A program made the position numbers and the translations under genes. From Verrucomicrobiota bacterium (GTDB lineage: Bacteria > Verrucomicrobiota > Verrucomicrobiia > Opitutales > UBA953), in NCBI GenBank assembly GCA_016871415.1, contig VHDL01000001.1, forward strand, positions 62,001 to 126,000: 64,000 bases of DNA, written 5' to 3'. The notes below the pieces were generated by a model. It worked only from the letters and a program-made list of their open reading frames with translations, did no database searches and was not told the DNA's origin. Numbering within the stretch: the first letter of the stretch is position 1; the number at the start of each line of letters is the position of its first letter. This document shows positions 49,225 through 58,096 of this stretch, piece after piece.

Positions 49225-51813
49225 ATGCGCCCCTTGCGGATTGCGCTTTGCATGCCGCAGGGACTCTGGCTTGCTCCTGACGTGCCCGAAGCGGAATCCG
49301 CCAGCCTGAGGAAGCCCGAGGTCCTCGCCCCGGCCGGCGGCTGGGACTGCGTCCGCGCGGCGGTCGAGAACGGCGCCGACGCCGTCTTCTTCGGCGTGGG
49401 CCGCTTCAACGCCCGTGTCCGCGCCTCGAACTTCGAGGAGGTCGACTTGCCGGAGCTGATGAAGTTCCTCCACGGCCGGGGTGTCCGCGGCTACGTCACC
49501 TTCAACACGCTGATCTTTCCTGAGGAGCTCGCGGAGGCCGCGCGCACGTTGCGCACGATCGTGGCCTCCGGGGTCGACGCGGCCATCGTGCAGGACGCCG
49601 GCATCTGCCGGCTCATCCGCCGCATCTCGCCCGACTTTCCCATCCACGCCTCGACGCAGATGACGGTCACGAGCGGCGCGGGCGTGGCCTTCGCCAGAGA
49701 GCTCGGGGCCTCGCTCGCGGTGCTCGGCCGCGAGGTCTCGCTGCCTGAGATGCAGGGTATCCGCGAGGAGCAGGCCGCCAAGGGGCTCCCGCTCGACCTC
49801 GAGGTCTTCGTGCACGGCGCGCTCTGCGTGGCCTATTCGGGGCAATGCCTGACCAGCGAGTCGCTCGGGGGGCGTTCCGCCAACCGCGGCGAATGCGCCC
49901 AGGCCTGCCGTCTGCCGTATGAGCTCGTGGTCGACGGCCGTCCGGTCGACCTCGGCGACCGCGCCTACCTGCTCTCTCCGCAGGACCTCGCTGGGGTCGA
50001 GGTCGTCCCCGACCTCATCCGCGCCGGCGTCCGTTCGCTCAAGATCGAGGGGCGTCTCAAGTCCCCCGAATACGTCGCGGCCATCACGCGGGCCTACCGT
50101 CGCGCGGTCGACGCGGCCTGGGAGGCGCTCACGAAGGGGTCGGACGCCGACGCGGCCGCCGCCAAGGTGCGCCAGGAGGAGGATTACGCGATGCAGATGA
50201 CCTTCTCGCGCGGACTCCACACGGGCTGGCTCCGCGGCATCGACAACCAGCGTCTGGTCCACGCCCGTTTCGGCAAGAAGCGCGGAGCCTTGGTGGGCCG
50301 TGTCGCGGAGGTCGCCGCCAACGGGGTGCTGCTGCGACTGGAGGGTCCGGTCAAGCCGGGCGACGGCGTGGTCTTCGATCAGGGCCGTCCGGCGGAGCGC
50401 GAGCAGGGCGGCTTCGTCCACGGCGTGGAGCCGGCCCGCGGCGGCCTGACGTTCCTGCGCTTCGGGCGCGAGGACATCGACTGGTCCCTGGTCGCCCCGG
50501 GCGCGCTCATCTGGAAGACCAAGGATCCCGAGCTCGAACGCCGTCTGCGCGATTCCTGGGACCGTGAGCGTCCCAACCACCGCCGTCCGGTCTCAGCCCG
50601 CGTGGCGGGACGCGCCGGGGCTCCTTTGCGCATCGAGTTCCGCGACGACGACGGCCATGTGGCGTCGCGTGAGAGCGCGGCGCCCTGTGCAGTGGCGGAG
50701 AAGCGCCCGCTGGACGCGGCCGTCCTGCGTGAGCAGCTGGGACGTCTGGGTGACACCGCGCTGGAGCTGCGCGACCTGGCGGCCGATCTCGAAGGCCCAG
50801 TCATCGTGCCCGTCAGCGAGCTCAACCGGATGCGACGTGAGCTGGCCGCGGATATCGGGGAGCAGCGTGCCCGGCCGCCCCGCTGGACGCTCCTACCTTA
50901 TGATCCGCAGGCCGTCCGGGTCGCCGTCGGTCCGGACGCGCCCAAGGGCCCCGCGGAGATCGTGGCGGTCATACGGGAGTCGGCCCAGCTCGAGCCCGCG
51001 CTCGAATCAGGCGCCCGGACGGTCTACGCCGAATTCGAGGATCCCAAGAAGTTCCGGGCCGCGATGGCCCGCGTGCGGGAGTTCCGCGAGGCGAAAGGAA
51101 CGCCCGTCGAGTTCTGGGTTATGGGTCCGCGTCTCCGCAAGCAGGGCGAGGAGCGCGTCACCGAGCTTGTACTCTCCTGCGGAGCGGACGGCTATCTGGC
51201 CCGTAATCACGAGGACCTGCGCGCGTTTGCCGAGGCCGGCGTCCGCCGCCGCGGCGACTTCTCCCTCAACGTCGCCAACGGACTCACCGCCGAGTGGCTC
51301 ATGACCCGTCACGGCCTCGAGGGCGTGACCGCCTCCTACGACCTCGACGCCGGACAGCTGGCGGCGCTGCTCGGTTCGGCCCCGCCCGGTTGGTTCGAAG
51401 TCACGCTTCACCAGCACATGCCCATGTTCCACATGGAGCACTGCGTGTTCTGCGCCTTCCTCTCCAAGGGCAAGGACTACCGCGACTGCGGCCGCCCCTG
51501 TGAGAAGCACCGCGTGACCTTGCGCGACCGCGTCGGCGCCGAGCACCTGCTCCGCGCCGACGCCGGCTGCCGCAACACCCTTTACAACTCCCGGGCCCAG
51601 ACGGGGGCCGAATACGCCGGCCAGCTGCTGGCTCTGGGCGTCCGCCGCTTCCGCGTAGAGTTTGTCGACGAGGACGTGTCCACGGTCGCCCGTACGCTCG
51701 CGAAATACCGCGCGCTGCTCGACGGCGACCTCGATGGCACCGCGCTCTGGAACGACCTTAAGGTGCTCAACCAGCTGGGCGTGACGCGCGGCACGCTGCG
51801 GGTTCGGCCCTGA
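49225..51813 (+). CDS. Peptidase U32 family protein, long form
   Basis: This 862-residue protein begins its domain at KPEVLAPAGGWDCVRAAVENGADAVFFG. The U32 signature runs as EVFVHGALCVAYSGQCLTSE with NRGECAQACRLPY, including the cysteines that may bind an Fe-S cluster. A long C-terminal half contains a second repeat-like part ending with FCAFLSKGKDYRDCGRPCEKHRV and NSRAQTGAEYAGQL. Some family members, such as RlhA, hydroxylate 23S rRNA, so the name peptidase may mislead. It is convergent with recD2, with no gap. Confidence 0.88.
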   Translation: MRPLRIALCMPQGLWLAPDVPEAESASLRKPEVLAPAGGWDCVRAAVENGADAVFFGVGRFNARVRASNFEEVDLPELMKFLHGRGVRGYVTFNTLIFPEELAEAARTLRTIVASGVDAAIVQDAGICRLIRRISPDFPIHASTQMTVTSGAGVAFARELGASLAVLGREVSLPEMQGIREEQAAKGLPLDLEVFVHGALCVAYSGQCLTSESLGGRSANRGECAQACRLPYELVVDGRPVDLGDRAYLLSPQDLAGVEVVPDLIRAGVRSLKIEGRLKSPEYVAAITRAYRRAVDAAWEALTKGSDADAAAAKVRQEEDYAMQMTFSRGLHTGWLRGIDNQRLVHARFGKKRGALVGRVAEVAANGVLLRLEGPVKPGDGVVFDQGRPAEREQGGFVHGVEPARGGLTFLRFGREDIDWSLVAPGALIWKTKDPELERRLRDSWDRERPNHRRPVSARVAGRAGAPLRIEFRDDDGHVASRESAAPCAVAEKRPLDAAVLREQLGRLGDTALELRDLAADLEGPVIVPVSELNRMRRELAADIGEQRARPPRWTLLPYDPQAVRVAVGPDAPKGPAEIVAVIRESAQLEPALESGARTVYAEFEDPKKFRAAMARVREFREAKGTPVEFWVMGPRLRKQGEERVTELVLSCGADGYLARNHEDLRAFAEAGVRRRGDFSLNVANGLTAEWLMTRHGLEGVTASYDLDAGQLAALLGSAPPGWFEVTLHQHMPMFHMEHCVFCAFLSKGKDYRDCGRPCEKHRVTLRDRVGAEHLLRADAGCRNTLYNSRAQTGAEYAGQLLALGVRRFRVEFVDEDVSTVARTLAKYRALLDGDLDGTALWNDLKVLNQLGVTRGTLRVRP

Positions 51814-54015
51814 TCAGCCGTCGTCGCGCAGGCGGGGCAGCAGGCCCGTGACACGCCGCGAATCGGAGGCGTTGCGCACCGCCATCGCATAGGCCGTCGG
51901 ATCGCCGACCAAGATCACCTGCCGTCGACCGCGCGTGACGGCGGTGTACACGAGGTTACGCGCGAGCATCACGCTGTGCTGGCGAAGTAGCGGGACGACG
52001 ACTGCGGGGAACTCCGAGCCTTGCGACTTGTGGATGCTGACCGCGTAGGCGAGCTGCAGGTCCCCCTGTTCGCCGCGCTCAAGCTCCACGCGTGCGCCGT
52101 CGAAGTCCACCAGCAGCGTGCCTTCCTCGTCCTGCTCCAGCACCACGCCGAAGTCGCCGTTGAACACATTGCGGTCGTAGTTGTTGCGCGTCTGGATGAC
52201 CTTGTCTCCGGGCGAGACGCGTCCCGGCCTCGCGTCGCGTCCGCGCAGGCGGTCCTGCAGGGCCGAATTGAAGGCCTGGATGCCGCCCGTGCCCTTGTGC
52301 ATGGGCGCCAGCACCTGGATGTCGCGGAGCGGGTCCAGCCTGAGTGCGCGGGGCAGCACCTCGCAGCAGAGCCGGGTGACCGCCGCCACGCAGGCTTCCG
52401 GTTCGTCCGCCCGGACGAAGTGGATATCCTGCGTGAAGTCGAGCGAGGCGGGATCGGTCAAGGGCGTGGGCGGCGCGGTCTCTCCGTGGAGGATGCCGTG
52501 GGCCACGGTGACGATGCCGCTGCGCGCCCCCTGGCGGAACACCGAGTCGAGCCGCGTGACCGCGGCGGCCTTGGAGTCGATGAGGTCGCCGAGCACGTTG
52601 CCGGCGCCCACCGACGGCAGCTGGTTGACGTCGCCGACCAGCAGCAGGTGGGCCTGCGCCGGCACGGCGCGCAGCAGCGCCGCGGCCAGCTTGGTGTCCA
52701 GCATGCTGGATTCGTCGATGATGACGAAGTCGGCCGCCAGCGGGCTGTCCGCGTTGACCGTGAATCCGCCCGCCGCGGGGTCGAACTTGAGCAGCCGGTG
52801 CACCGTGGCGGCCGCCTGGTGGGTGGCCTCCGACATGCGCTTGGCGGCGCGACCGGTCGGCGCTCCCAGCACCAGCTTGGCGCGTTTCGCCGAGAGGATG
52901 TCGCAGAGGGCGCGGAGGATGGTCGTCTTGCCCGTGCCCGGGCCGCCGGTCAGCACGGAGACCTTCGACCCCAGGGCCATCTTCACGCCCTCGGCCTGCG
53001 CGGGCGAGAAGGCGAATCCGGCCCGTGCCTGCGCCCATTCGACGGCCCGGTCGGCCTGGATGGGCGGCAAGGCGGAGCCGGCGGCTAGGATGCGGCGTAT
53101 AGACTGGGCAACCGACTTTTCGGCGGACTCCTGGGCGCGGAGCTGTACAAGACGCGTGCCCCGGGCGTCCAGCACGCCCACCGCCGACTCCGCGATGAGC
53201 CGTCGCAGGCGCTCGTGCACGACCGTCCGGTCCACCTCGAGCAGCTCGGTCGCCTTCTCGAGCAGGCCTTCTTCCGGGAAGGCGCTGTGACCTTCGCCCT
53301 CGAGCTCCTCGAGCGCGTGCAGGATGCCCGCGTCGACCCGCTGCGGTCCCGCCGTGGGCAGTCCGAGGTTGCGGGCGATCTTGTCCGCGGTCCTGAAGCC
53401 GACGCCGTCGACTTCGCGGCAGACGCGGTAGGGCTCGGTCGTCAGGACCTTTTTGGCGTCCTGCCCGTAGGCCTTGACGATGCGCAGGCAGAGCGCGTTG
53501 GTCACGCCGTACGTCTGCAGGAACACCATGACCTCGCGCAGGGACTTCTGTTCCTCCCAGGCCTCCTTGATGGCCTTGGCGCGGCTGGGGCCGATGCCCT
53601 CGACCTCGCGGAGCCGCGCCGACTGGTGGGAGATGATCTCGAACGTGCGGACGCCGAATTTGGCCACGATCTTGTCCGCGTAGGTCTTGCCGATGCCGTG
53701 GATGAGACCGCTGCCCAGGTACTTGCGGATGCCATGCACCGAGGAGGGCAGGCGTGAGCAGAAGGACTTCACGCGCAGCTGGGGCCCGTGGGAAGGGTGC
53801 CGTTCCCAGTGGCCGGTGACGTCGACCGTCTCGCCGCACTGCAGGCCCGTCATGTTGCCCAGCACCATGGTCCTCTCACCGTTCTCCTGCGAGAGTTCCG
53901 CGATGGTGAAGTGCGTCTCTTCGTCGAGCCAGAGGATGCGTTCCACCACGCCCGAGAGGGTCGTCTCGGGTCCGCGGTCCTTCGGGTCGCGCGGATTAGC
54001 CATGGGTTTATGCAA
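51814..54015 (-). CDS. recD2: RecD2-type ATP-dependent DNA helicase
   Basis: This 733-residue superfamily 1 helicase has an N-terminal region with helix-hairpin-helix motifs (GIGKTYADKIV, VEGIGPSRAKAIKEAW, VDGVGFRTADKIARNL). Walker A is GGPGTGKTT (residues 357-365) and motif II FVIIDESSMLD. QLPSVGAGNVLGDLI and the C-terminal VSIHKSQGSEFPAVVVPLL with AVTRGRRQVILVG are typical RecD2. It is not accompanied by RecB or RecC. It probably acts in repair of stalled forks or mismatch tolerance. Confidence 0.92.
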   Translation of the reverse strand: MHKPMANPRDPKDRGPETTLSGVVERILWLDEETHFTIAELSQENGERTMVLGNMTGLQCGETVDVTGHWERHPSHGPQLRVKSFCSRLPSSVHGIRKYLGSGLIHGIGKTYADKIVAKFGVRTFEIISHQSARLREVEGIGPSRAKAIKEAWEEQKSLREVMVFLQTYGVTNALCLRIVKAYGQDAKKVLTTEPYRVCREVDGVGFRTADKIARNLGLPTAGPQRVDAGILHALEELEGEGHSAFPEEGLLEKATELLEVDRTVVHERLRRLIAESAVGVLDARGTRLVQLRAQESAEKSVAQSIRRILAAGSALPPIQADRAVEWAQARAGFAFSPAQAEGVKMALGSKVSVLTGGPGTGKTTILRALCDILSAKRAKLVLGAPTGRAAKRMSEATHQAAATVHRLLKFDPAAGGFTVNADSPLAADFVIIDESSMLDTKLAAALLRAVPAQAHLLLVGDVNQLPSVGAGNVLGDLIDSKAAAVTRLDSVFRQGARSGIVTVAHGILHGETAPPTPLTDPASLDFTQDIHFVRADEPEACVAAVTRLCCEVLPRALRLDPLRDIQVLAPMHKGTGGIQAFNSALQDRLRGRDARPGRVSPGDKVIQTRNNYDRNVFNGDFGVVLEQDEEGTLLVDFDGARVELERGEQGDLQLAYAVSIHKSQGSEFPAVVVPLLRQHSVMLARNLVYTAVTRGRRQVILVGDPTAYAMAVRNASDSRRVTGLLPRLRDDG

Positions 54016-54045
54016 TCGCCCGGTGCCGCCGGGGCGAAGCGAAAA

Positions 54046-54714
54046 TCACTTCAGGCCCAGGGCGTCCCTACCGAGCTCGGCCAGTCCGGGATGGATGCCG
54101 TCCGGGCCGTGCGGCTCGAGTTCCTCCGCCGTGTGGCTGCCGGTCGTGACGCAGTGCATGCGGGCGAGGCCGCCGTTGCGTGCGGTGGCGATGTCGAACG
54201 GCGAGTCCCCGACCATCATCGTGCGCGCGGGGTCGGCCTTCATCCGGTCGACCACGTAATGCGTGAATTCCGGCTGCGGCTTGCGCCAAGCATGGACGTT
54301 GGTGCCGAAGATGCCGTCGACCAGTCCGTCGAGCCTCAGTTCGGCCAGGATGGCGCGGGAGCAGGTCTCATCCTTGTTGGTGTAGACGGCGGTGCGGACG
54401 CCCCGGGCGCGCAGGTCGGTCAGGATCTCGCGGCAGCCCGGGTAGGTCCGCAGTCCGTGGAACATCACGGAGGGAAAGTGTTCGCGGAAGAGCCGGACGG
54501 CGGTCGGGGCGTTGGCCTCCCCGGCCAGATTGACCACGGTCACATTCACCGATCCACCCACCGCCCGACGCACGTCCTCAAGGCTGACTCCGGGCAGGCC
54601 CATGAGCTTCATCACGTCGTCATAGCAGCGGTGGATGGCCTCGAAGTTGTCCACCAGGGTTCCGTCCAGGTCGAACAGCACGGTTTCCGTGGGCGGGCGC
54701 GTCATGTCGGGCAT
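54046..54714 (-). CDS. HAD-superfamily hydrolase, phosphoglycolate-phosphatase-like
   Basis: The protein has 222 residues. Motif I LFDLDGTLVDNFEAIHRCYDDV carries the nucleophile Asp. A helical cap domain follows. Motif II-like YTNKDETCSRAIL and motifs III/IV in HAWRKPQPEFT and MMVGDSPFDIATARNGG complete the site. The cap type and sequence suggest a Gph-like phosphatase, but the substrate is not certain. It lies 30 bases upstream of recD2. Confidence 0.87.
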   Translation of the reverse strand: MPDMTRPPTETVLFDLDGTLVDNFEAIHRCYDDVMKLMGLPGVSLEDVRRAVGGSVNVTVVNLAGEANAPTAVRLFREHFPSVMFHGLRTYPGCREILTDLRARGVRTAVYTNKDETCSRAILAELRLDGLVDGIFGTNVHAWRKPQPEFTHYVVDRMKADPARTMMVGDSPFDIATARNGGLARMHCVTTGSHTAEELEPHGPDGIHPGLAELGRDALGLK

Positions 54715-54789
54715 AGTGGGCGGCTCCCGCCCGGCTTTCCAAGTTTGGATTTGCAGGGGTAGGGGGCTCTCCTAGGTTGCGTCTTTTCC

Positions 54790-55428
54790 ATGAGCCTCTC
54801 GCTGGACCTCAACAAGCCCCTCGGCCGCGCCGGCCTTCTCGTCGCCGCCGTCGTGGCCGCCGCCGTCACCTACGCGGCCGCCCATTTCTCCTTCCACTTC
54901 ATGACTGAGACCCTTCCCCACAAGGGACTCGAGAAGAAGAAGGCCGCGCTCTTCGAGAAGGTCAGTTCCGCCGCCTTCGCCAAGTCCAAGGTAGCCGCCA
55001 AGGGCAAGACCTTCGACGACCAGGCGGCCAAGGCTCAGGCTGATGCCGCCGCGGCCGCCGAACTCAAGAAGCAGGAGGCCGAACTGCATCATGAGGCTGA
55101 GGGGATTTGGGGACCCTTCGCCATCTTTCTCCTCATCCTTTCCGCGATTTTTGGGGCCGGCCTCCTCAGCGTCTACGTCCAGCGACGCGCCAATGACGCA
55201 GGACTCTCGGGCCTCTGGATCTTCACCAACCACCTCGGCGCCTGGGCCGTGGGCTGTTATGTCGCCTTCATTCCCTATCTACGAGAAGTCGGCGCTGTGA
55301 AGGTCTGGAGTCTGGTTCCAATCATCGGCGTCCTGCTGCTGCTTCCCGTGATGCTGGCCGGAGGAGGGCACGCCCATGACCATGGGCACGACCACGACCA
55401 TGACCATGACCATGGTCACGCTCACTGA
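54790..55428 (+). CDS. Membrane protein with C-terminal His/Asp-rich tail, unknown function
   Basis: This 212-residue protein was not recognised. An N-terminal helix (about residues 13-31) is followed by a soluble Lys/Ala/Glu-rich, coiled-coil-like segment of about 60 residues (KGLEKKKAALFEKV to KQEAELHHEAEG), and then three further hydrophobic helices (about 105-128, 142-160, 170-188). The last 21 residues are a run of alternating His and Asp with Gly, a likely metal-binding tail. It was checked for similarity to known zinc or nickel transporters, and no family motif was seen. Confidence 0.65.
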   Translation: MSLSLDLNKPLGRAGLLVAAVVAAAVTYAAAHFSFHFMTETLPHKGLEKKKAALFEKVSSAAFAKSKVAAKGKTFDDQAAKAQADAAAAAELKKQEAELHHEAEGIWGPFAIFLLILSAIFGAGLLSVYVQRRANDAGLSGLWIFTNHLGAWAVGCYVAFIPYLREVGAVKVWSLVPIIGVLLLLPVMLAGGGHAHDHGHDHDHDHDHGHAH

Positions 55429-55436
55429 GCCCTGTT

Positions 55437-56207
55437 TCAGGCCGGGGCGGTCCGCCCGAAGTCAAAGACGGTGTGGCTGACCTCCCCCCGCTCGAGGCAG
55501 GAGAGGTCGCTGTCCGGCCCTGATTCGACGGTTTCACCATCTTTCCAGGCGAAGCGGTAGCCGAGTTCCGAGGGCCGGAACAGCGAGCCGTGGCGGACCA
55601 GCGCCGGCACCGTGCGCTTCATTTTGGCCCCGTCATGCATGTTCGAGGGATAGTTGAGGCTGTGCACCAGCATGCCGCGCGGGGGATGTCCGACCAGCGA
55701 GTGGGCGAAGGCCGTGGCATGACGGCAGGCCGACTCCAGGTTGCCCCTGACCTCCTCCGGGCATTCGGCGGATCGGTGGTGCGCCCGTTCGAAAACGGTC
55801 CGGTCGAGGTCGAACGAGCAGGCCACCGCGGGGAGGCCCCAAGCCGTGCCTTCCGTCGCTCCTGCCAGTGTGCCAGAACTGAGGCAGAGGGGCATGGTGG
55901 CGTTGAACCCGATGTTCATGCCGGAGACGACTACGTCGGGCTTGCGCTTTAGCAGGTGGCCCAGGGCGATGTTCACGCAGTCGGACGGGGTGCCGTCGAT
56001 CGACCACGTCTCGTCACCCGGTCCGTCGAGGGCGGTCACGGTGACTTCGCGATGGCGGCTGAAGGCCCGACCAATCCAGCTGCGTTCGCCGGAGGGCGCG
56101 GCCACGATGACTTTGAACCCCGCCTTGCCCAGGGCATGGGCCAGGGCGTGCAGGAAGGCGGCCCCCACGCCGTCGTCATTGGTCAGAAGTGCGGTGGGTT
56201 TCATCAA
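55437..56207 (-). CDS. surE: 5'/3'-nucleotidase SurE
   Basis: This 256-residue phosphatase releases phosphate from nucleoside monophosphates. The first metal-binding motif ALLTNDDGVGAAFLHAL (residues 7-23) and VVVSGMNIGFN are diagnostic, as is WSIDGTPSDCVNIALGHLL. Most SurE proteins have SGIN rather than SGMN at the second site. It sits in a two-gene unit behind the McsA-like gene, which it overlaps by four bases. The C-terminal half is more divergent. Confidence 0.88.
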   Translation of the reverse strand: MMKPTALLTNDDGVGAAFLHALAHALGKAGFKVIVAAPSGERSWIGRAFSRHREVTVTALDGPGDETWSIDGTPSDCVNIALGHLLKRKPDVVVSGMNIGFNATMPLCLSSGTLAGATEGTAWGLPAVACSFDLDRTVFERAHHRSAECPEEVRGNLESACRHATAFAHSLVGHPPRGMLVHSLNYPSNMHDGAKMKRTVPALVRHGSLFRPSELGYRFAWKDGETVESGPDSDLSCLERGEVSHTVFDFGRTAPA

Positions 56208-56698
56208 GGGGGGTCGTTCTTGCCGCCGGTCTCGAGCTCGGCGATCAGGTCCCGCAGGACGGCCGCCGTCTCGTAATCTTCTTCAGCCAGGGCTTTGCGG
56301 AGACGCTGCTTGGCCGAAGCAATCTTGCCCCACGGGTCGGCGGTCTCATCGGCGGCCGGACGGCGTCCCGTATGGACCAGGCCGGGCTGGGCTCGGGCGA
56401 TGGTCACGACGGTCTCCTTGGCGTGGGCCTCGTAGCAGGAGGGGCAGCCCAGCCTGCGGACTCTTTCAAAGTCGCTCCAGCGGAACCCGCAGGCCGGGCA
56501 CCGCCCGCGCCCCGCGGCGGAGGGCACGTCAAACTTCACTCCCAAGGCCAAGGAGGGCAGGGTGCCGGCCGCCGCCTTGGCCACGCAGGGGCAGGCACCG
56601 CAGCAGGCGAACGGGTGAGCCTTGGCTCCGGCGACGAGGCTGATGAAGACTTGGGGGGGCTGCTGGCAGCCTTGGCAGCTGGGCGGACGCGGGAGCAT
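56204..56698 (-). CDS. McsA-like zinc-finger and UvrB/UvrC-motif protein
   Basis: This protein of 164 residues has several CxxC metal-binding pairs: CQGC near the start, CCGAC around residue 30, CPAC and CPSC (in RCPACGFRWSDFERVRRLGCPSCYEAH). It ends with a helical UVR motif (SAKQRLRKALAEEDYETAAVLRDLIAELE). This is the layout of McsA, which in some bacteria regulates heat-shock proteolysis with the McsB kinase; no mcsB is seen here. ATG 56698 was chosen within a much longer open frame. Its end overlaps the surE start. Confidence 0.82.
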   Translation of the reverse strand: MLPRPPSCQGCQQPPQVFISLVAGAKAHPFACCGACPCVAKAAAGTLPSLALGVKFDVPSAAGRGRCPACGFRWSDFERVRRLGCPSCYEAHAKETVVTIARAQPGLVHTGRRPAADETADPWGKIASAKQRLRKALAEEDYETAAVLRDLIAELETGGKNDPP

Positions 56699-56791
56699 CG
56701 GTTGTCCAACATGGACGGGGCTTCCTCCGGGTTCAAGCGCGACAGGGGTCTTTTCCTGTTGAAGCCGGTCTCGTCTCGGATTGCCTATGGG

Positions 56792-57661
56792 ATGATGTCC
56801 GTCCTCCTCACCCTGTCGATTCTGGCCGAGGCCGAGACCAAGGGAACCTTGTGGTATTTCCAGCAGATGGACAGCGTCGGCCTCGCCGTCGCCGGCGTCC
56901 TGCTGGTCTGCTCCTTCATCGGCTGGGGCGCCATGATCCAGAAATGGGGCGACGTGCAGGAGCTGCGCCGCCGCAATCTGGCGTTCGAGCGCCGGCTCCG
57001 TGATGAGCCCGCGGTCGTCGCGCTCAACTTCCCGCGCGGCGCGAGCCTCGCCCCCTACGAATACCTCGTTGCCGAGGCCGTCTCGGCGGTCCAGCGCCAC
57101 AAGGGTCGGCTCCTCCGTCAGTCCGACGTCACGCTCTGCATGGGACACGTCGAGAACGCCGTGCAGCGCGGCGTGTCCCGCACCATGGTCAAGTATGAGG
57201 ACAAGATGGTGCTGCTTTCCTCGCTCGTCTCCGGCGGCCCGTTCCTCGGCCTGCTCGGCACGGTCTGGGGCGTCATGCTCACTTTCGGCGCGCTCACCGA
57301 GAAGGCGAGCATCTCGCAGCTCGCGCCCGGCGTCTCCGGGGCGCTCGTCACCACCACGCTGGGCCTGCTCGTCGCCATCCCCGCCACCTTCGGCTACAAC
57401 TATCTGCTCACGCGGGTGAAGCTCATGACCACGGAGCTGGAGAACTTCGCCAGCGCGCTGGCCGACCGCGTCGAGCTCGAGCTCGAGGGCGAGGCCCGCC
57501 GCAACTTCGCACAGCATCAGGAGCGCGAGGCGCTCCGACGCGCCGCCGCGACCGTCCAGCCCGCCGCCTCGGCGCCGGCCGCCGCCGTCTCCCCGTCGCC
57601 GCAGGCGCCCGCGACCGACGACGGTTCCTTCAGTCCTCCCGGCTGGGAGGACGCCCAGTGA
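56792..57661 (+). CDS. MotA/TolQ/ExbB-type proton channel subunit
   Basis: A protein of about 289 residues from ATG 56792; a longer form from ATG 56711 is possible but would leave only 12 bases to the divergent gene. The first helix (GLAVAGVLLVCSFIGWGAMI) is followed by a large cytoplasmic loop. Two later helices carry the TolQ/ExbB signature GGPFLGLLGTVWGVMLTFGAL and ISQLAPGVSGALVTTTLGLLVAIPATFGYN. A Pro/Ala-rich tail ends the protein. With the next two genes it makes a proton-driven energy-transducing complex. Confidence 0.9.
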   Translation: MMSVLLTLSILAEAETKGTLWYFQQMDSVGLAVAGVLLVCSFIGWGAMIQKWGDVQELRRRNLAFERRLRDEPAVVALNFPRGASLAPYEYLVAEAVSAVQRHKGRLLRQSDVTLCMGHVENAVQRGVSRTMVKYEDKMVLLSSLVSGGPFLGLLGTVWGVMLTFGALTEKASISQLAPGVSGALVTTTLGLLVAIPATFGYNYLLTRVKLMTTELENFASALADRVELELEGEARRNFAQHQEREALRRAAATVQPAASAPAAAVSPSPQAPATDDGSFSPPGWEDAQ

Positions 57662-57667
57662 TCCGGC

Positions 57668-58093
57668 ATGGCGCGCTCCTTCTCCAAGCCGCACCGGTTG
57701 CACGTGATGAACGAGCTCAACGTCACGCCGATGCTCGACCTCTGCTTCTGCCTGCTGATCATCTTCATGATCGCCACGCCGGTCCTGGAGCAGACCACTG
57801 CGGTCAACCTGCCCAAGGCTGAAAAGGGCGCCGGAAAGTCGCCCGACACCAAGGCCCAGTACCGGTTCGTGGTCATCGGAGCCGACGGCTCTTACAGTCT
57901 GGGCAACCGACCGGTGACGCCGGCCCAGCTCGGCGAGGAGTTCGCCTCCATCGCCGCCCTGCCGGAGGCGGAGCAGCCCGTCGTGCGCGTGCGCGGAGAC
58001 GGTGCCCTCCAGTACCAGAAGGTGATCGACGTCATGTCGATGGCCAAGTCCCGCGGGCTGACCAAGGTCGGCCTCGATACGGAGGTCCGCTGA
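57668..58093 (+). CDS. ExbD/TolR-type protein
   Basis: This 141-residue protein has a short cytoplasmic N-terminus (ELNVTPMLDLCFCLLIIFMIATPVL) with the conserved Asp in the single helix that takes part in proton transfer. The rest is a periplasmic domain ending VIDVMSMAKSRGLTKVGL, as expected for ExbD/TolR. It starts six bases after the channel gene and four bases before the TonB/TolA-like gene. Confidence 0.92.
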   Translation: MARSFSKPHRLHVMNELNVTPMLDLCFCLLIIFMIATPVLEQTTAVNLPKAEKGAGKSPDTKAQYRFVVIGADGSYSLGNRPVTPAQLGEEFASIAALPEAEQPVVRVRGDGALQYQKVIDVMSMAKSRGLTKVGLDTEVR

Positions 58094-58096
58094 GCG

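Noticed and set aside
54718-54732. GGGCGG/CCGCCC hairpin between the HAD gene and the His-tail protein gene
   Set aside because: It is short and expected by chance at this GC content, and lies between divergent gene starts, where a terminator is unlikely.
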